From: Herbidospora cretacea | GTDB lineage: Bacteria; Actinomycetota; Actinomycetes; Streptosporangiales; Streptosporangiaceae | DNA: 64,000 bases | Direction of reading: 5' to 3' | NCBI RefSeq assembly: GCF_001570605.1 | Contig: NZ_BBXG01000019.1 | Coordinates: 62,001-126,000 of the forward strand | Translations under genes and position numbers: made by a program | Part shown: positions 1 to 8,575 of the stretch, in pieces | How positions within the stretch are numbered: position 1 is the first letter of the stretch | How the letters are laid out: every line of letters starts with the position of its first letter | The notes under the pieces: model-generated | The model's database searches: none | What the model saw: the letters and a program-made list of their open reading frames with translations, nothing else | Told to the model about the DNA's origin: nothing

Positions 1-266
1 ACCACCAGCAGCGAGCCCTCGGCCCGCGCGATGGCGTCGTCGAACGTCGTCACCTGGGTCACCGTGACGCCCTGGCCGCGCAGCAGCTCGGCCAGCGCGC
101 GGGCACCGGCGGGGGAGGTCGCCTCGATGTCGAGCCGCCCGCCGTTGCGGACCCCGCTGACCAGCACGATCAGCACCGCCACGACCACGATCAGGCCGGC
201 CGCGCCGAGCACGCCGCGCCACGACCGCCACCGCTCGGTGATCGTCGGGGTGGTGGACGTCGTCAC
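1..266 (-). CDS. DUF4350-type membrane protein (partial, N-terminal part)
   Basis: Only the N-terminal 88 or so residues lie in the window; the gene continues past its left edge. A GTG start at 266 is chosen because it overlaps the stop of the upstream DUF4129 gene by 4 bases (GTGA), a coupled junction. A short cytoplasmic N-terminus is followed by one hydrophobic segment (about residues 20-37, rich in V, L and I). An extracellular part with ATSPAGARALAELL follows, the pattern seen before the DUF4350 domain. DUF4350 and DUF4129 genes commonly sit side by side near MoxR/DUF58 genes in actinomycetes. The function is unknown; the family call rests on context and the N-terminal pattern. Confidence 0.6.
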   Translation of the reverse strand, partial: MTTSTTPTITERWRSWRGVLGAAGLIVVVAVLIVLVSGVRNGGRLDIEATSPAGARALAELLRGQGVTVTQVTTFDDAIARAEGSLLV

Positions 267-874
267 AGGGCCGCCTTCTCCCGCCGGACCGCCTCGTCGA
301 GGCCGGTCAGCTCGGCGTAGGCCTCCGGGGTGCCCGGACGTTCGCCGTAGGTGACGTCGGCGAACGTCCGGGCACCCTGGTCCAGATCGGCCGCGAGCGC
401 CGGCAGGGCCCGGCCCGCCTCGGCGGCCAGTTCGGCGGCCGTACGCCCCGGCATCGGTTCCACGATCGTGCGCTCCTCCAGCTCACGGGCGACGGCCCGG
501 AGGCGCTCCCGGACCGCCTGGGCCCACTCTCCGGCGGCGGCGTGGCGCTCGGCCAGGGTCCGGTGTTCGCCGGCCGACAGCCGGGTCTCGCCGAACAGGC
601 CGCCGCCCCCGGGCCGCCGGGTGGCCGAGGCCTTCCGGGCCGCCCGGATCAGCGCCACCGCGACGACCGCCAGGACCAGCACGAGCACCAGCAGGGTCAG
701 CCAGCCCCCGGGCACGCCCTGGGCGCGGGCGATCAGCTCGGTGATGAGCTCCCAGATCCGGTCGAGCACCTGGTCGAGCCACGACGGCTTCGGATAGGCC
801 GGATCGGAGAGCTCGCGCAGGGCGGCCTCCTGAGCGGCCTCGCGGCCGATCTCGACCGGGACGTCCAGGACCAT
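263..874 (-). CDS. DUF4129 domain-containing membrane protein
   Basis: A 203-residue protein. An N-terminal region ends in an amphipathic stretch (LDQVLDRIWELITELI). One transmembrane segment follows (about residues 58-78, LVLVLVLAVVAVALI), then a C-terminal cytoplasmic helical domain with AAGEWAQAVRERLRAVARELEER. That is the DUF4129 pattern, often a C-terminal part of transglutaminase-like membrane proteins. It starts 3 bases after the stop of the upstream gene and overlaps the DUF4350 gene by 4 bases, so all three are probably one operon. No enzymatic motif is visible. The family is established; the role is unknown. Confidence 0.75.
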   Translation of the reverse strand: MVLDVPVEIGREAAQEAALRELSDPAYPKPSWLDQVLDRIWELITELIARAQGVPGGWLTLLVLVLVLAVVAVALIRAARKASATRRPGGGGLFGETRLSAGEHRTLAERHAAAGEWAQAVRERLRAVARELEERTIVEPMPGRTAAELAAEAGRALPALAADLDQGARTFADVTYGERPGTPEAYAELTGLDEAVRREKAAL

Positions 875-877
875 GGA

Positions 878-2068
878 TCAGGGCCAGGGGTTGCGCTGGC
901 GCCACAGGTTCTCGTGGCCGGTGCCCGGAGCGCCCTGCTGACGCTCCACCGCCTCGGTCTGGAGGACCAGGTCGAACGCTTCGGCGCGCATGCGGCGGTC
1001 GGCGTACAGGAGAGTGGTGACCCCGGCGCTGAACGGGTTGGTGATGGTGCCGGCGATGATCGCGCCGATGCCGCCGAGGACGGCGGTGATGTAGAACCGC
1101 GTGTCGTCGAACGTGGCGGTCGGGTCGCCGAGCGAGCCGAAGATCGAGAACGGCGCCGAGACCGCCGTGGCGACCAGCCCGGCCACGACCGAGGTCAGCA
1201 GCAGGATCCCGAAGACCCGCCAGAAGTCACCCTTGACCAGCCGGAACGACCGGCTCATCGCCGCGCCGACCCCGATGCCCTCCAGCACGATCGCCGAACT
1301 GGCCAGGCTCAGCTTGGTGTAGAGGAACACCGCCAGGCAGACGCCGCCGACGAACAGGATCAGCCCCAGCACGACCGTCGCGCCGAACGGCAGGCCGGCG
1401 GCGGTCAGCAGGAGCAGCAGCCCCATCGGCACCAGGAAGACGCCGAAGACGATCGCCGACTGGAGCAGCGCCAGCCCGATCAGCGGCAGCACCCGGCCCT
1501 TGGCCATGTCCCACGCCGCGCCGATCGAGATCTTCTCGCCGAAGACGGCCCGCCCGACGATCCCGGTGAGCATGCCGGTCAGCACGACCAGGGCGATGGT
1601 GGTGACGACCGCGCCCAGCAGTGTGCCGCCCAGGAAGGAGAGGGCGGGGCCGAGGATGAGCTCGGGGTTGTCCCGGGCCGTGTCCTCGCTGAGCACCGCC
1701 GCGTCGGCGAAGGCGCCCAGCAGGGGCAGCTGGATCGCCAGCGTGACGATCTCGGCGACGGTCACCACCAGCGCCGAGAGCCCGAGCGTCGCCTTCGGGT
1801 TGGCCCGGATGAACGACACCGCGCCGTTGTAGAGGTCGCCGATCTGCAACGGCCGCAGCGGGATGACCCCCGGCTTGAGCACCGGGGCGCCGTAGTAGCC
1901 GCCGCCGGGCGGCGGCGGGTAGTAGCCGCCGTGCTGGGGCGGCGGGGGCGGCGGGTAGGAGCCGGGGTCGTTGGGTGCGGCCCAGGGACCGGGCGCGCCG
2001 TAAGCGGGCGGTTGCGTGGGGGACCAACCGGGAGGCGGCTGCTCACGATCGCCGGGGCCGTCTGTCAT
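878..2068 (-). CDS. Multi-pass membrane protein, GDPD-type membrane domain
   Basis: About 396 residues from ATG at 2068, chosen because the N-terminus MTDGPGDREQPPPGWSPTQP is the usual start of this actinobacterial family. A proline/glycine/tyrosine-rich cytoplasmic tail (about 100 residues) precedes roughly six to eight hydrophobic segments. This matches the membrane domain annotated as 'glycerophosphoryl diester phosphodiesterase membrane domain', but the catalytic GDPD domain itself is absent. It is the first gene of the leftward operon with the DUF4129 and DUF4350 genes and is divergent from mtrA. Function unknown; perhaps envelope-related given its neighbours. Confidence 0.75.
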   Translation of the reverse strand: MTDGPGDREQPPPGWSPTQPPAYGAPGPWAAPNDPGSYPPPPPPQHGGYYPPPPGGGYYGAPVLKPGVIPLRPLQIGDLYNGAVSFIRANPKATLGLSALVVTVAEIVTLAIQLPLLGAFADAAVLSEDTARDNPELILGPALSFLGGTLLGAVVTTIALVVLTGMLTGIVGRAVFGEKISIGAAWDMAKGRVLPLIGLALLQSAIVFGVFLVPMGLLLLLTAAGLPFGATVVLGLILFVGGVCLAVFLYTKLSLASSAIVLEGIGVGAAMSRSFRLVKGDFWRVFGILLLTSVVAGLVATAVSAPFSIFGSLGDPTATFDDTRFYITAVLGGIGAIIAGTITNPFSAGVTTLLYADRRMRAEAFDLVLQTEAVERQQGAPGTGHENLWRQRNPWP

Positions 2069-2349
2069 GTCCCAATCCTGGCATGATGCGAGCCCCGCCG
2101 GTGGGCGGCGTGAAGCACACTTGGAACGTGGCCCGACACAGGCGGATCCAGGGCACGAGCCATAGCCGGCCTTCGGCTGTCCATGGCTCTTGCTTGGGAT
2201 TCTCGTTACGGTAGCGGCACGTCCGGCCATTTGGGCCTAAACTTCGTCCTTTGTCACGGTCGTGTTTCATCCACCGCAGGGTCACAGGTAACCTTCCGAT
2301 AAATCGCCCAAATACCTCCTTAGCTGCGCCGAAGAACGAATGAGGGGCC
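2069..2349. promoter_or_regulatory. Divergent promoter region between the DUF4129 operon and mtrA
   Basis: About 280 bases without a gene. The AT-richer stretch at 2220-2340 should hold the mtrA promoter. A GTAACC hexamer at 2288-2293 resembles the half-sites reported for MtrA (GTAAC-type repeats), with a degenerate GGTCAC next to it. This could indicate autoregulation but is weak on its own. No clear sigma consensus was pinned down. AGGGGCC precedes the mtrA ATG. Confidence 0.35.
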
Positions 2350-3027
2350 ATGAAAGGACGCGTGCTGGTCGTCGACGACGACGCCGCTCTCGCCGAGATG
2401 CTCGGCATCGTCTTGCGCGGGGAGGGTTTCGAACCGTCCTTCGTGTCAGACGGCGACAAGGCGCTCGACGCGTTCCGCGACACCCGTCCCGATCTCGTGC
2501 TGCTCGACCTGATGCTGCCCGGGGCCGACGGCATCGACGTCTGCCGGCGCATCAGGGCCGAGTCGGGCGTGCCGATCGTGATGCTCACCGCCAAGAGCGA
2601 CACCATCGACGTCGTGCTGGGCCTGGAGTCGGGCGCCGACGACTACATCGTCAAGCCGTTCAAGCCGAAGGAACTGGTGGCCCGGGTGCGGGCGCGGCTG
2701 CGCCGCACCGACGAGCCGACCCCCGAGATCCTGCAGATAGGCGACATCACCATCGACGTCGCCGGCCACTCGGTCAAGCGGTTCGAGGAGACCATCAACC
2801 TCACGCCGCTGGAGTTCGACCTGCTGGTCGCGCTGGCCCGCAAACCGCGTCAGGTCTTCACCCGGGAAGTGCTGCTGGAGCAGGTCTGGGGCTACCGCCA
2901 CGCCGCCGACACGCGGCTGGTCAACGTCCACGTGCAGCGGCTCCGGGCGAAGATAGAGAAAGACCCCGAACACCCCGAGATCGTCGTCACGGTCCGCGGC
3001 GTCGGGTACAAAGCCGGTCCAGCCTGA
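2350..3027 (+). CDS. mtrA: Two-component response regulator MtrA
   Basis: A 225-residue OmpR/PhoB-class regulator. The receiver domain (1-115) carries the acidic pocket VVDDD near residue 10, phosphoacceptor D53 in LLDLMLPG, and K in YIVKPFKPKE. The C-terminal winged helix (about 130-225) contains LTPLEFDLLVALARKPRQVF and ends VRGVGYKAG. MtrA is the essential or near-essential actinobacterial regulator of cell-wall metabolism, division and osmotic response. It acts with the kinase encoded directly downstream (mtrB ATG 5 bases after the mtrA stop). The mtrA-mtrB-lpqB order is diagnostic. Confidence 0.97.
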   Translation: MKGRVLVVDDDAALAEMLGIVLRGEGFEPSFVSDGDKALDAFRDTRPDLVLLDLMLPGADGIDVCRRIRAESGVPIVMLTAKSDTIDVVLGLESGADDYIVKPFKPKELVARVRARLRRTDEPTPEILQIGDITIDVAGHSVKRFEETINLTPLEFDLLVALARKPRQVFTREVLLEQVWGYRHAADTRLVNVHVQRLRAKIEKDPEHPEIVVTVRGVGYKAGPA

Positions 3028-3032
3028 GCCGG

Positions 3033-4742
3033 ATGCCCAAGAAGCGGCCCCGACGGACTCCCCGGCAGATCGCCCGGGGGGTCCGTCGTCGTGCTCGGCG
3101 CTACGCCGGGCGGGCCCGTTCGGCCTGGCGGCGCTCCCTCCAGATGCGGGTGGTCACGTCCACCCTGCTGATCTCGGTGGTCGTCGTGGCCGTGCTGGGC
3201 GTCTTCCTGTTCCAGTCGATCAACAAGACCATGCTGGCCGGACGGACCGACGCCGCCACCGCCGAGGCCCGCGCCAACGTGCTGACGGTCTCCGACTACC
3301 TGGCCAGGGCCGCCGAGCCGGTTCCGGCCGAGGGGTCCGACCCGGCCGTGTCGCCGCCGCCCGACCCCGCCGACCAGGCGATCAACGTGCTGGCCCAGCG
3401 CGCCGGGTCGCGCTACGCGGTGGTCATCTACAACAACGACACCGTCGGCCAAGACCGGGCCACCCTCGACATCGACGCGGGCAGGAGCATCCCGCCGGTC
3501 TTCCGGGAGCGGGTCCGCACCGACACCACCGACCAGACCGTCGCCCGCTACAGCCCGCTGCGCTACCTCAGCGGTGACACCGTGTCGGGGCTGGTCATCG
3601 GCAAGCGCGTCCCGGGCAGCAACGGCACCTACGAGATCTACCACCTGTTCCCCCTCAACGAGGAGGAGGAGACCCTCAGCTCGGTCCTCCAGCTCCTCGT
3701 GCTGGTCGGGGCCGGTCTGGTGCTGCTGCTGGCCGCCATCGCCTCGCTGGTGACCCGCCAGGTCGTCACGCCCGTGCGGCTGACCCGCCAGGCCGCGGAA
3801 CGGCTCGCCTCCGGCCGCCTCGAGGAGCGGCTGAAGGTCCGCGGCGAAGACGACCTCGCCCGCCTCGCCGCCTCGTTCAACGAGATGGCCTCCAACCTCG
3901 CGCTCAAGATCCACCAGCTCGAGGAGCTCTCCCAGGTGCAGCGCCAGTTCGTCTCCGACGTCTCCCACGAGCTGCGCACCCCGCTGACCACCGTCCGGAT
4001 GGCCGCCGATCTCCTGTACGACGCCAGGGAGGACTTCGAGCCCATGGCGTCCCGGTCGGCCGAGCTCATGCAGGCCCAGCTCGAACGGTTCGAGTCGATG
4101 CTGGCCGACCTGCTGGAGATCAGCCGCTACGACGCCGGAGCCGCCACCCTCGACCTCGAGTCGATCGACATGCGCGACACCGTGCTGCGCGCCGTCGGCG
4201 ACTCCGAGGCGCTGGCCGAGCGCCACGCCACCCGCTTCGAACTGCGCCTGCCCACCGACCCGTGCATGGCCGAGTGCGACTCCCGGCGGATCGAGCGCAT
4301 CCTGCGCAACCTGCTGTTCAACGCGATCGAGCACGGCGAGGGCAAGGACATCGTGGTCACCCTCGGCGCCGACCGCGACGCGGTGGCCATCGCGGTCCGC
4401 GACCACGGTGTGGGCCTGCGGCCCGGCGAGGAGAACATGGTCTTCGACCGCTTCTGGCGGGCCGACCCGTCCCGCGCCCGCACGATCGGCGGCACCGGCC
4501 TGGGCCTGGCCATCTCCCGGGAGGACGCGATCCTGCACGGCGGCTGGCTCCAGGCCTGGGGCGCCCCGGGCGAGGGCACCCAGTTCCGCCTCTCGCTGCC
4601 GCGCACGGCCGGGACCCAGCTCAAGGGGTCGCCGCTGCCGCTGGTGCCGCCGGAGGTCGAGATGCGGCGGACCTGGCGCGGCCACGTCACGCCGGTGCTG
4701 TCGGCAGCGGCGGGGGAGTCGGGGGTGTTCGATGTCGACTAG
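3033..4742 (+). CDS. mtrB: Two-component sensor histidine kinase MtrB
   Basis: About 569 residues from ATG 3033. A basic N-terminus leads into the first membrane helix (about residues 38-60, TSTLLISVVVVAVLGVFLF). An extracellular sensor region (about 60-215), a second membrane helix (LLVLVGAGLVLLLAAIASL) and a HAMP linker follow. The HisKA box has the phosphoacceptor His in VSDVSHELRTPLTT. A HATPase domain has N-box NLLFNAIEHGEG and G-boxes DHGVGL and GGTGLGLAIS. It phosphorylates MtrA. The last 11 bases overlap lpqB, implying coupled translation. Confidence 0.96.
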   Translation: MPKKRPRRTPRQIARGVRRRARRYAGRARSAWRRSLQMRVVTSTLLISVVVVAVLGVFLFQSINKTMLAGRTDAATAEARANVLTVSDYLARAAEPVPAEGSDPAVSPPPDPADQAINVLAQRAGSRYAVVIYNNDTVGQDRATLDIDAGRSIPPVFRERVRTDTTDQTVARYSPLRYLSGDTVSGLVIGKRVPGSNGTYEIYHLFPLNEEEETLSSVLQLLVLVGAGLVLLLAAIASLVTRQVVTPVRLTRQAAERLASGRLEERLKVRGEDDLARLAASFNEMASNLALKIHQLEELSQVQRQFVSDVSHELRTPLTTVRMAADLLYDAREDFEPMASRSAELMQAQLERFESMLADLLEISRYDAGAATLDLESIDMRDTVLRAVGDSEALAERHATRFELRLPTDPCMAECDSRRIERILRNLLFNAIEHGEGKDIVVTLGADRDAVAIAVRDHGVGLRPGEENMVFDRFWRADPSRARTIGGTGLGLAISREDAILHGGWLQAWGAPGEGTQFRLSLPRTAGTQLKGSPLPLVPPEVEMRRTWRGHVTPVLSAAAGESGVFDVD

Positions 4743-6483
4743 ACGCGTCCTCACGCTGGTGGCGACCGCGGCTGCCCTCACGGCGTGCACGATCGTGCCC
4801 ACCAGTGGCAACCCGCCCACGGCCAGCGAGGAGGAGCGCGGCGGCGACATCCTCAGCCAGACCTACGTCCGGATCCTGGCCCAGCCGCCCCGCCCCGACG
4901 CGACCGCCGTGGAGATCGTGCGCGGCTTCCAGGCCGCGATGGCCAGCTCCGACGACCCGCAGCACAAGGTCGCCCGGCAGTACCTGACCGGCCCGGCGGC
5001 GACCGGCTGGCAGCCGTGGGCCACCGCGACGACGGTCTGCGACTGCCGCTTCGCCGACGACCTGCCCGAGGAGGACGCCGACAAGTTCGCCGTCTCCTTC
5101 AAGGGCAAGAAGGTCGCCACCCTGGACAAGGGCGGGCGCTACCGCGCGACGGCCTCCGAGGAGACGGTCGACGCGTCGTTCACCCTGATCCGGGTCGGCG
5201 GCGAGTGGCGCATCTCCGAGGCCCCCGCCGGCCTGATCCTGCTCCGCAGCGACCTCACGAGGGCGTACGCCCCCGTGGACATCTACTTCCCCAACCTGAC
5301 CTTCACCGGCCTGGTGGCCGACCGGGTCAGGGTGCCGATCGACCCCAGCAAGGGCCTGCCCGAGTCGCTCATCCGCACCCTGCTGAACGGCCCCTCGGGC
5401 CCGCTGGCGGGCGCGGTCGAGAACGTCTTCCCGACGGGCACCAAGCTCAACGGCATCCGGGTCGAGGGCGAGACCCTCTACGTCGACTTCTCCCGCCCGA
5501 TCGCCGGCCTGCGCGGCAGCCCCGACCGCATCAGGGCCATGCAGGCCCAGCTCGCCTGGTCGCTCGGCACCGACCGCATCGGCGGCCGGTACATCGAGAT
5601 CCTGGTCGACGGCGAGACCTTCCCCGGCGGGGGCATCCGCTTCAAGTCGACCGACTTCCCCACCTACGACCCGGCCGTGGTCACCGGCGACCTGCCCGGA
5701 TACTTCGTCCGCGACGGCGTGATGCAGCGGGTCGCCAAGGACGGCGAGCAGTCGGCCCCGGTGCTCGGCGCGGCCGGTCAGCCGACCCGGCCGTTCGACC
5801 ACGCCGCGGTCTCCTCCGAGGACCGCGACCAGGTGGCCGCGCTGATGCGGGACGAGACGGGGGTCTGGGCCACCCAGCTGGTCGAGGGCAGCCCGTGGCA
5901 GCGCTGGATCAACGCCCAGGGCCGTCTCACGCCGCCCTCGTGGGACCGCAACGGCGAGGTCTGGTCGGTGGAGTCGGCGGGCGGCAAGTCGCAGGTCTGG
6001 CGCGCCTCCACCGTCGGCAGCCAGTCGCCCGTCTCGGCCCCCGACCTCGTGGACGCCGACGTCAGCGCGTTCCGGATCGCCCGTGACGGCGTCAGGGTCG
6101 CGGTCGTCTCCGACACCGGGGCCGGTCAGACCGTTCAGATAGGCTCGATCCAGCGCGGCCGGACCTATCAGGTCAGTGCGCTGGAGACCCTGGTGCCCCC
6201 GGAGGAGGGTCAGAAGGTCGTCGACGTGGCCTGGAAGAACGCCACCACCCTGCTGGTGCTGACCGAGAAGAACGACTCCCAGCAGGCTCTGGCAGCCTAC
6301 CCGATCTTGGACGGCGACGAGAAGACCCCGATCGAGCTGTCCAAGCGGCTCGCGTCCATCACGAGCACCGATTCGCGCATCCTGGCCAGCGACGTGAACG
6401 GCGCCCTCACGGTGTGGGACGGCAAGAAGTGGAACCTGCTCGTGAAGGGCGGCTCCAGCTTCCCCGCCTACCCTCTGGGGTGA
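4732..6483 (+). CDS. lpqB: Lipoprotein LpqB, MtrAB accessory factor
   Basis: About 583 residues, starting at ATG 4732 inside the end of mtrB. A signal peptide with lipobox LTAC (Cys19) predicts attachment to the outer face of the membrane. The middle part (about 190-320) resembles a GerMN domain. The C-terminal half matches the LpqB beta-propeller, with repeats such as VWSVESAGGKSQVWRAS and LTVWDGKKWNLL. In mycobacteria LpqB interacts with the MtrB sensor domain and modulates MtrA phosphorylation. Third gene of the mtrA-mtrB-lpqB operon. Confidence 0.95.
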   Translation: MSTRRVLTLVATAAALTACTIVPTSGNPPTASEEERGGDILSQTYVRILAQPPRPDATAVEIVRGFQAAMASSDDPQHKVARQYLTGPAATGWQPWATATTVCDCRFADDLPEEDADKFAVSFKGKKVATLDKGGRYRATASEETVDASFTLIRVGGEWRISEAPAGLILLRSDLTRAYAPVDIYFPNLTFTGLVADRVRVPIDPSKGLPESLIRTLLNGPSGPLAGAVENVFPTGTKLNGIRVEGETLYVDFSRPIAGLRGSPDRIRAMQAQLAWSLGTDRIGGRYIEILVDGETFPGGGIRFKSTDFPTYDPAVVTGDLPGYFVRDGVMQRVAKDGEQSAPVLGAAGQPTRPFDHAAVSSEDRDQVAALMRDETGVWATQLVEGSPWQRWINAQGRLTPPSWDRNGEVWSVESAGGKSQVWRASTVGSQSPVSAPDLVDADVSAFRIARDGVRVAVVSDTGAGQTVQIGSIQRGRTYQVSALETLVPPEEGQKVVDVAWKNATTLLVLTEKNDSQQALAAYPILDGDEKTPIELSKRLASITSTDSRILASDVNGALTVWDGKKWNLLVKGGSSFPAYPLG

Positions 6484-6512
6484 GGTTCGGCAAGTTGTCG
6501 GCAGGGAGTGTC

Positions 6513-7211
6513 ATGGTGGTCCGCGTGCTCGACGCGGTGCTCGATCTGCTCGTTCCCCCTCGGTGCGCCGGTTGCGGCGGCCGGGGGGCGTTGGTCTGCC
6601 CGCGGTGCGCGGCCGAGCTGACCGCCGCGCCACGCCGCCACGTCCCCGACGCGCCCCCGGAGGGCCTGCCCGAGTGCTGGGCCGCCGCCGGTTACGACGG
6701 GGTGGCCCGGCGGGTGCTGATCGCGTACAAGGAGCGCGGCCGCACCGCCCTCGGCGCCGCGCTGGGCGCCTGCCTGGCCCGCGCCCTGACGCATCTCCAG
6801 GTCGAGGGCCCGCTGGTCCTGGTGCCGGTGCCCAGCACCCGCCGGTCGAGAAGGGCCAAGGGCCATGATCCCGTACGCCGCGTCGCCGAGGTCGCGGCCC
6901 GGAGACTGCGCGCCGGAGGGCTCCAGGTGACCGTGGCGCCGGTGTTGCGGCCCGCCCGGAAGGTCGCCGACCAGGCGGGTCTGACCTCCGCCCAGCGGGC
7001 CGCCAACCTGGCCGGGGCGTTCACCTCCCGGCCGGTGCCCCGAGGGCGGGTCGTGCTGGTCGACGACGTGATCACGACCGGGGCCACGCTCGCCGAGGCG
7101 GCTCGCGCGCTGCGCGCGGCCGGCGCCGAGGCCGACTGCGCGGTCACGGTTGCGGCCACCCGGAAACGGGTCCCCGTCATGCGACACGCCCGGCGGTCAC
7201 AATTTCGCTGA
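6513..7211 (+). CDS. ComF family protein (zinc ribbon plus phosphoribosyltransferase fold)
   Basis: About 232 residues from ATG 6513, preceded by GGCAGGGAG. An N-terminal zinc ribbon (CAGC then CPRC, about residues 17-34) is followed by a type I phosphoribosyltransferase fold. The PRPP-binding loop is VVLVDDVITTGATLAEA near residues 180-196, and VPVPSTRRSRRAKGHDP is also typical. The family is named after ComFC of naturally competent Bacillus, but in most actinomycetes the role is unknown, possibly nucleotide or DNA metabolism. The gene starts 29 bases after lpqB in the same direction and lies in the conserved mtrAB-lpqB-comF-hpf block. Confidence 0.9.
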   Translation: MVVRVLDAVLDLLVPPRCAGCGGRGALVCPRCAAELTAAPRRHVPDAPPEGLPECWAAAGYDGVARRVLIAYKERGRTALGAALGACLARALTHLQVEGPLVLVPVPSTRRSRRAKGHDPVRRVAEVAARRLRAGGLQVTVAPVLRPARKVADQAGLTSAQRAANLAGAFTSRPVPRGRVVLVDDVITTGATLAEAARALRAAGAEADCAVTVAATRKRVPVMRHARRSQFR

Positions 7212-7411
7212 CATCACGCTGGGTAAAGAAACAGTCAAATAACGACCTGGCTTCAGAGTGACATCCTGATGTCGGCAACCCTATGAACCACCAGTTCAGG
7301 AGACCCTTGACGGGATCGCGTGCGGGTGAGCCCATGGCGCCGCATACCATGGGCCGGTTCGGCGTGCCTGCCGAAAAATCACCGAAAGTGATCCTTTGGC
7401 GTGGCTCGCGG

Positions 7412-7440
7412 CTGACATTCGGCCGGGCAGCGACTAGCGT
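7412..7440 (+). promoter_or_regulatory. Predicted promoter for the structured RNA upstream of hpf
   Basis: CTGACA (7412-7417) and TAGCGT (7435-7440) are separated by exactly 17 bases. They resemble a housekeeping actinobacterial promoter (TTGACn and TAnnnT). Transcription would start about 7 bases later, near 7447, just before the first base of the 12-bp closing helix of the RNA. The match of predicted start and RNA end supports both calls. Confidence 0.6.
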
Positions 7441-7446
7441 TCAGGA

Positions 7447-7712
7447 CATGGCACCCGTTCGGGTCCGTGGTTGCGCCGGACCGAGTCCCCTCGGGGGTTC
7501 GGGCTGGCTAGCCGATGCCAGCCGCAGGCGAAACGGTCCACGTAAGGCGACTCTTGGTCGACCGATCACGGTGCGGCTTAGAGGTAAGACCTGCCTTCCC
7601 AAGAATCCAGATGATTCTTGCCAGAAGAGAAGGGCAGTAGTGGCGCGGAGCTGCGAAACCCTCAGCAGGCGGATGTGGGGACGAAGACCAGGTCGGCCGA
7701 ACGGGTGCTCCT
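7447..7712 (+). ncRNA. Large structured RNA upstream of hpf, probable raiA-motif RNA
   Basis: The 534-base gap between comF and hpf holds a highly structured element. A perfect 12-bp closing helix joins GCACCCGTTCGG (7451-7462) to CCGAACGGGTGC (7697-7708). Inside it are hairpins 7462-7467/7477-7482 (GGTCCG/CGGACC), 7503-7508/7517-7522 (GCTGGC/GCCAGC) and 7601-7606/7614-7619 (AAGAAT/ATTCTT), the last nested in CTGCC/GGCAG (7591-7595/7632-7636). The raiA RNA motif is an established large bacterial RNA of Actinobacteria and Firmicutes found just upstream of raiA/hpf genes, sometimes near comFC. Position, size and complexity fit. I have not aligned it to the published consensus, so the family name is inference; the structure is visible. 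Confidence 0.65.
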
Positions 7713-7745
7713 TCATGTCAGTCGATAGGCGAAGGGGGCTTTTGC

Positions 7746-8414
7746 GTGGACATCATCGTCAAGGGACGGCACACAGGAGTGAGCGACCGTTTCCGTGAAC
7801 ACGTGACTTCCAAGCTGGCCAAGATCGAGCGACTGGACAACCGTCTCATCCGCGTGGACGTAGAGGTCTCTACGGAGAAGAACCCGCGGCTGAGCGACCA
7901 GAAGGAGAGGGTGGAACTGACCATCCACTCCAAGGGCCCGGCTGTCCGGGCCGAGGCGGCCGCCGACGACCGGTTCGCCGCGCTCGACATCGCTCTGGGA
8001 AAGCTGGAGTCACGGCTGCGGCGGCTGAGCGACCGCCGCAAGATCCATCACGGTAAGAACTGCCCTCCGTCGGTCGCGGAGTTCACCGCCGGCCTGGCCG
8101 AAAGCGGCCTGGGCGAACCGGTGGCGAAGCTGCCCGAGCCGGAACTGCTCCACGACGAGTACATCCCGCCGCAGAAGCCGCAGAACGGCTACACCGAACC
8201 CATCATCCCGATCGAACAGGACGGCGACGGCCCCCTCGTCGTCCGCGAGAAGTTCCACCAGGCCGACGCCATCACCATCGAGCAGGCCCTCCTCGAGATG
8301 GAACTGGTGGGCCACGACTTCTTCCTGTTCCGTGACAAAGAATGCGGCCACCCGAGCGTCGTATATCGGCGGCGCGGATACGACTACGGCGTGTTGCGGC
8401 TCGTCGAGGGCTGA
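7746..8414 (+). CDS. hpf: Long-form ribosome hibernation-promoting factor (HPF/RaiA)
   Basis: A 222-residue protein from GTG 7746, preceded by GAAGGGGG. The N-terminal S30AE/YfiA domain (about 1-110) begins MDIIVKGRHTGVSDRFREHV. The C-terminal dimerisation domain (about 165-222) has FHQADAITIEQALLEMELVGHDFFLF and ends YDYGVLRLVEG. Long HPF dimerises inactive 70S ribosomes into 100S particles in stationary phase or stress, protecting them. The gene follows a large structured RNA with its own promoter. A strong terminator lies about 55 bases downstream. Confidence 0.95.
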   Translation: MDIIVKGRHTGVSDRFREHVTSKLAKIERLDNRLIRVDVEVSTEKNPRLSDQKERVELTIHSKGPAVRAEAAADDRFAALDIALGKLESRLRRLSDRRKIHHGKNCPPSVAEFTAGLAESGLGEPVAKLPEPELLHDEYIPPQKPQNGYTEPIIPIEQDGDGPLVVREKFHQADAITIEQALLEMELVGHDFFLFRDKECGHPSVVYRRRGYDYGVLRLVEG

Positions 8415-8468
8415 ACCCGCGCCACCCCTTCCGACGTTTGTCCTTAGACAGAGTTCAACGTGAACGAC

Positions 8469-8495
8469 ATGCGCCCCGCCCGGTGCGGGGCGCAT
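8469..8495 (+). terminator. Rho-independent-like terminator after hpf
   Basis: A perfect 11-bp GC-rich stem (8469-8479 with 8485-8495, ATGCGCCCCGC) closes a 5-base loop. It lies 55 bases after the hpf stop and 80 bases before the next start. There is no long T-run, as is usual in actinomycetes. Confidence 0.75.
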
Positions 8496-8575
8496 GGCGT
8501 GCGAGATCCTCGCCAGAACTGGAAGCCATGTCATGATGGCGATCCAGCTACCTGGCCCCCCGACGAGGAGGAGCT

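Noticed and set aside
2281-2293. MtrA autoregulatory direct repeat upstream of mtrA
   Set aside because: Only one GTAACC and one degenerate half-site; not enough to call an operator on its own, so it is mentioned only within the intergenic entry.
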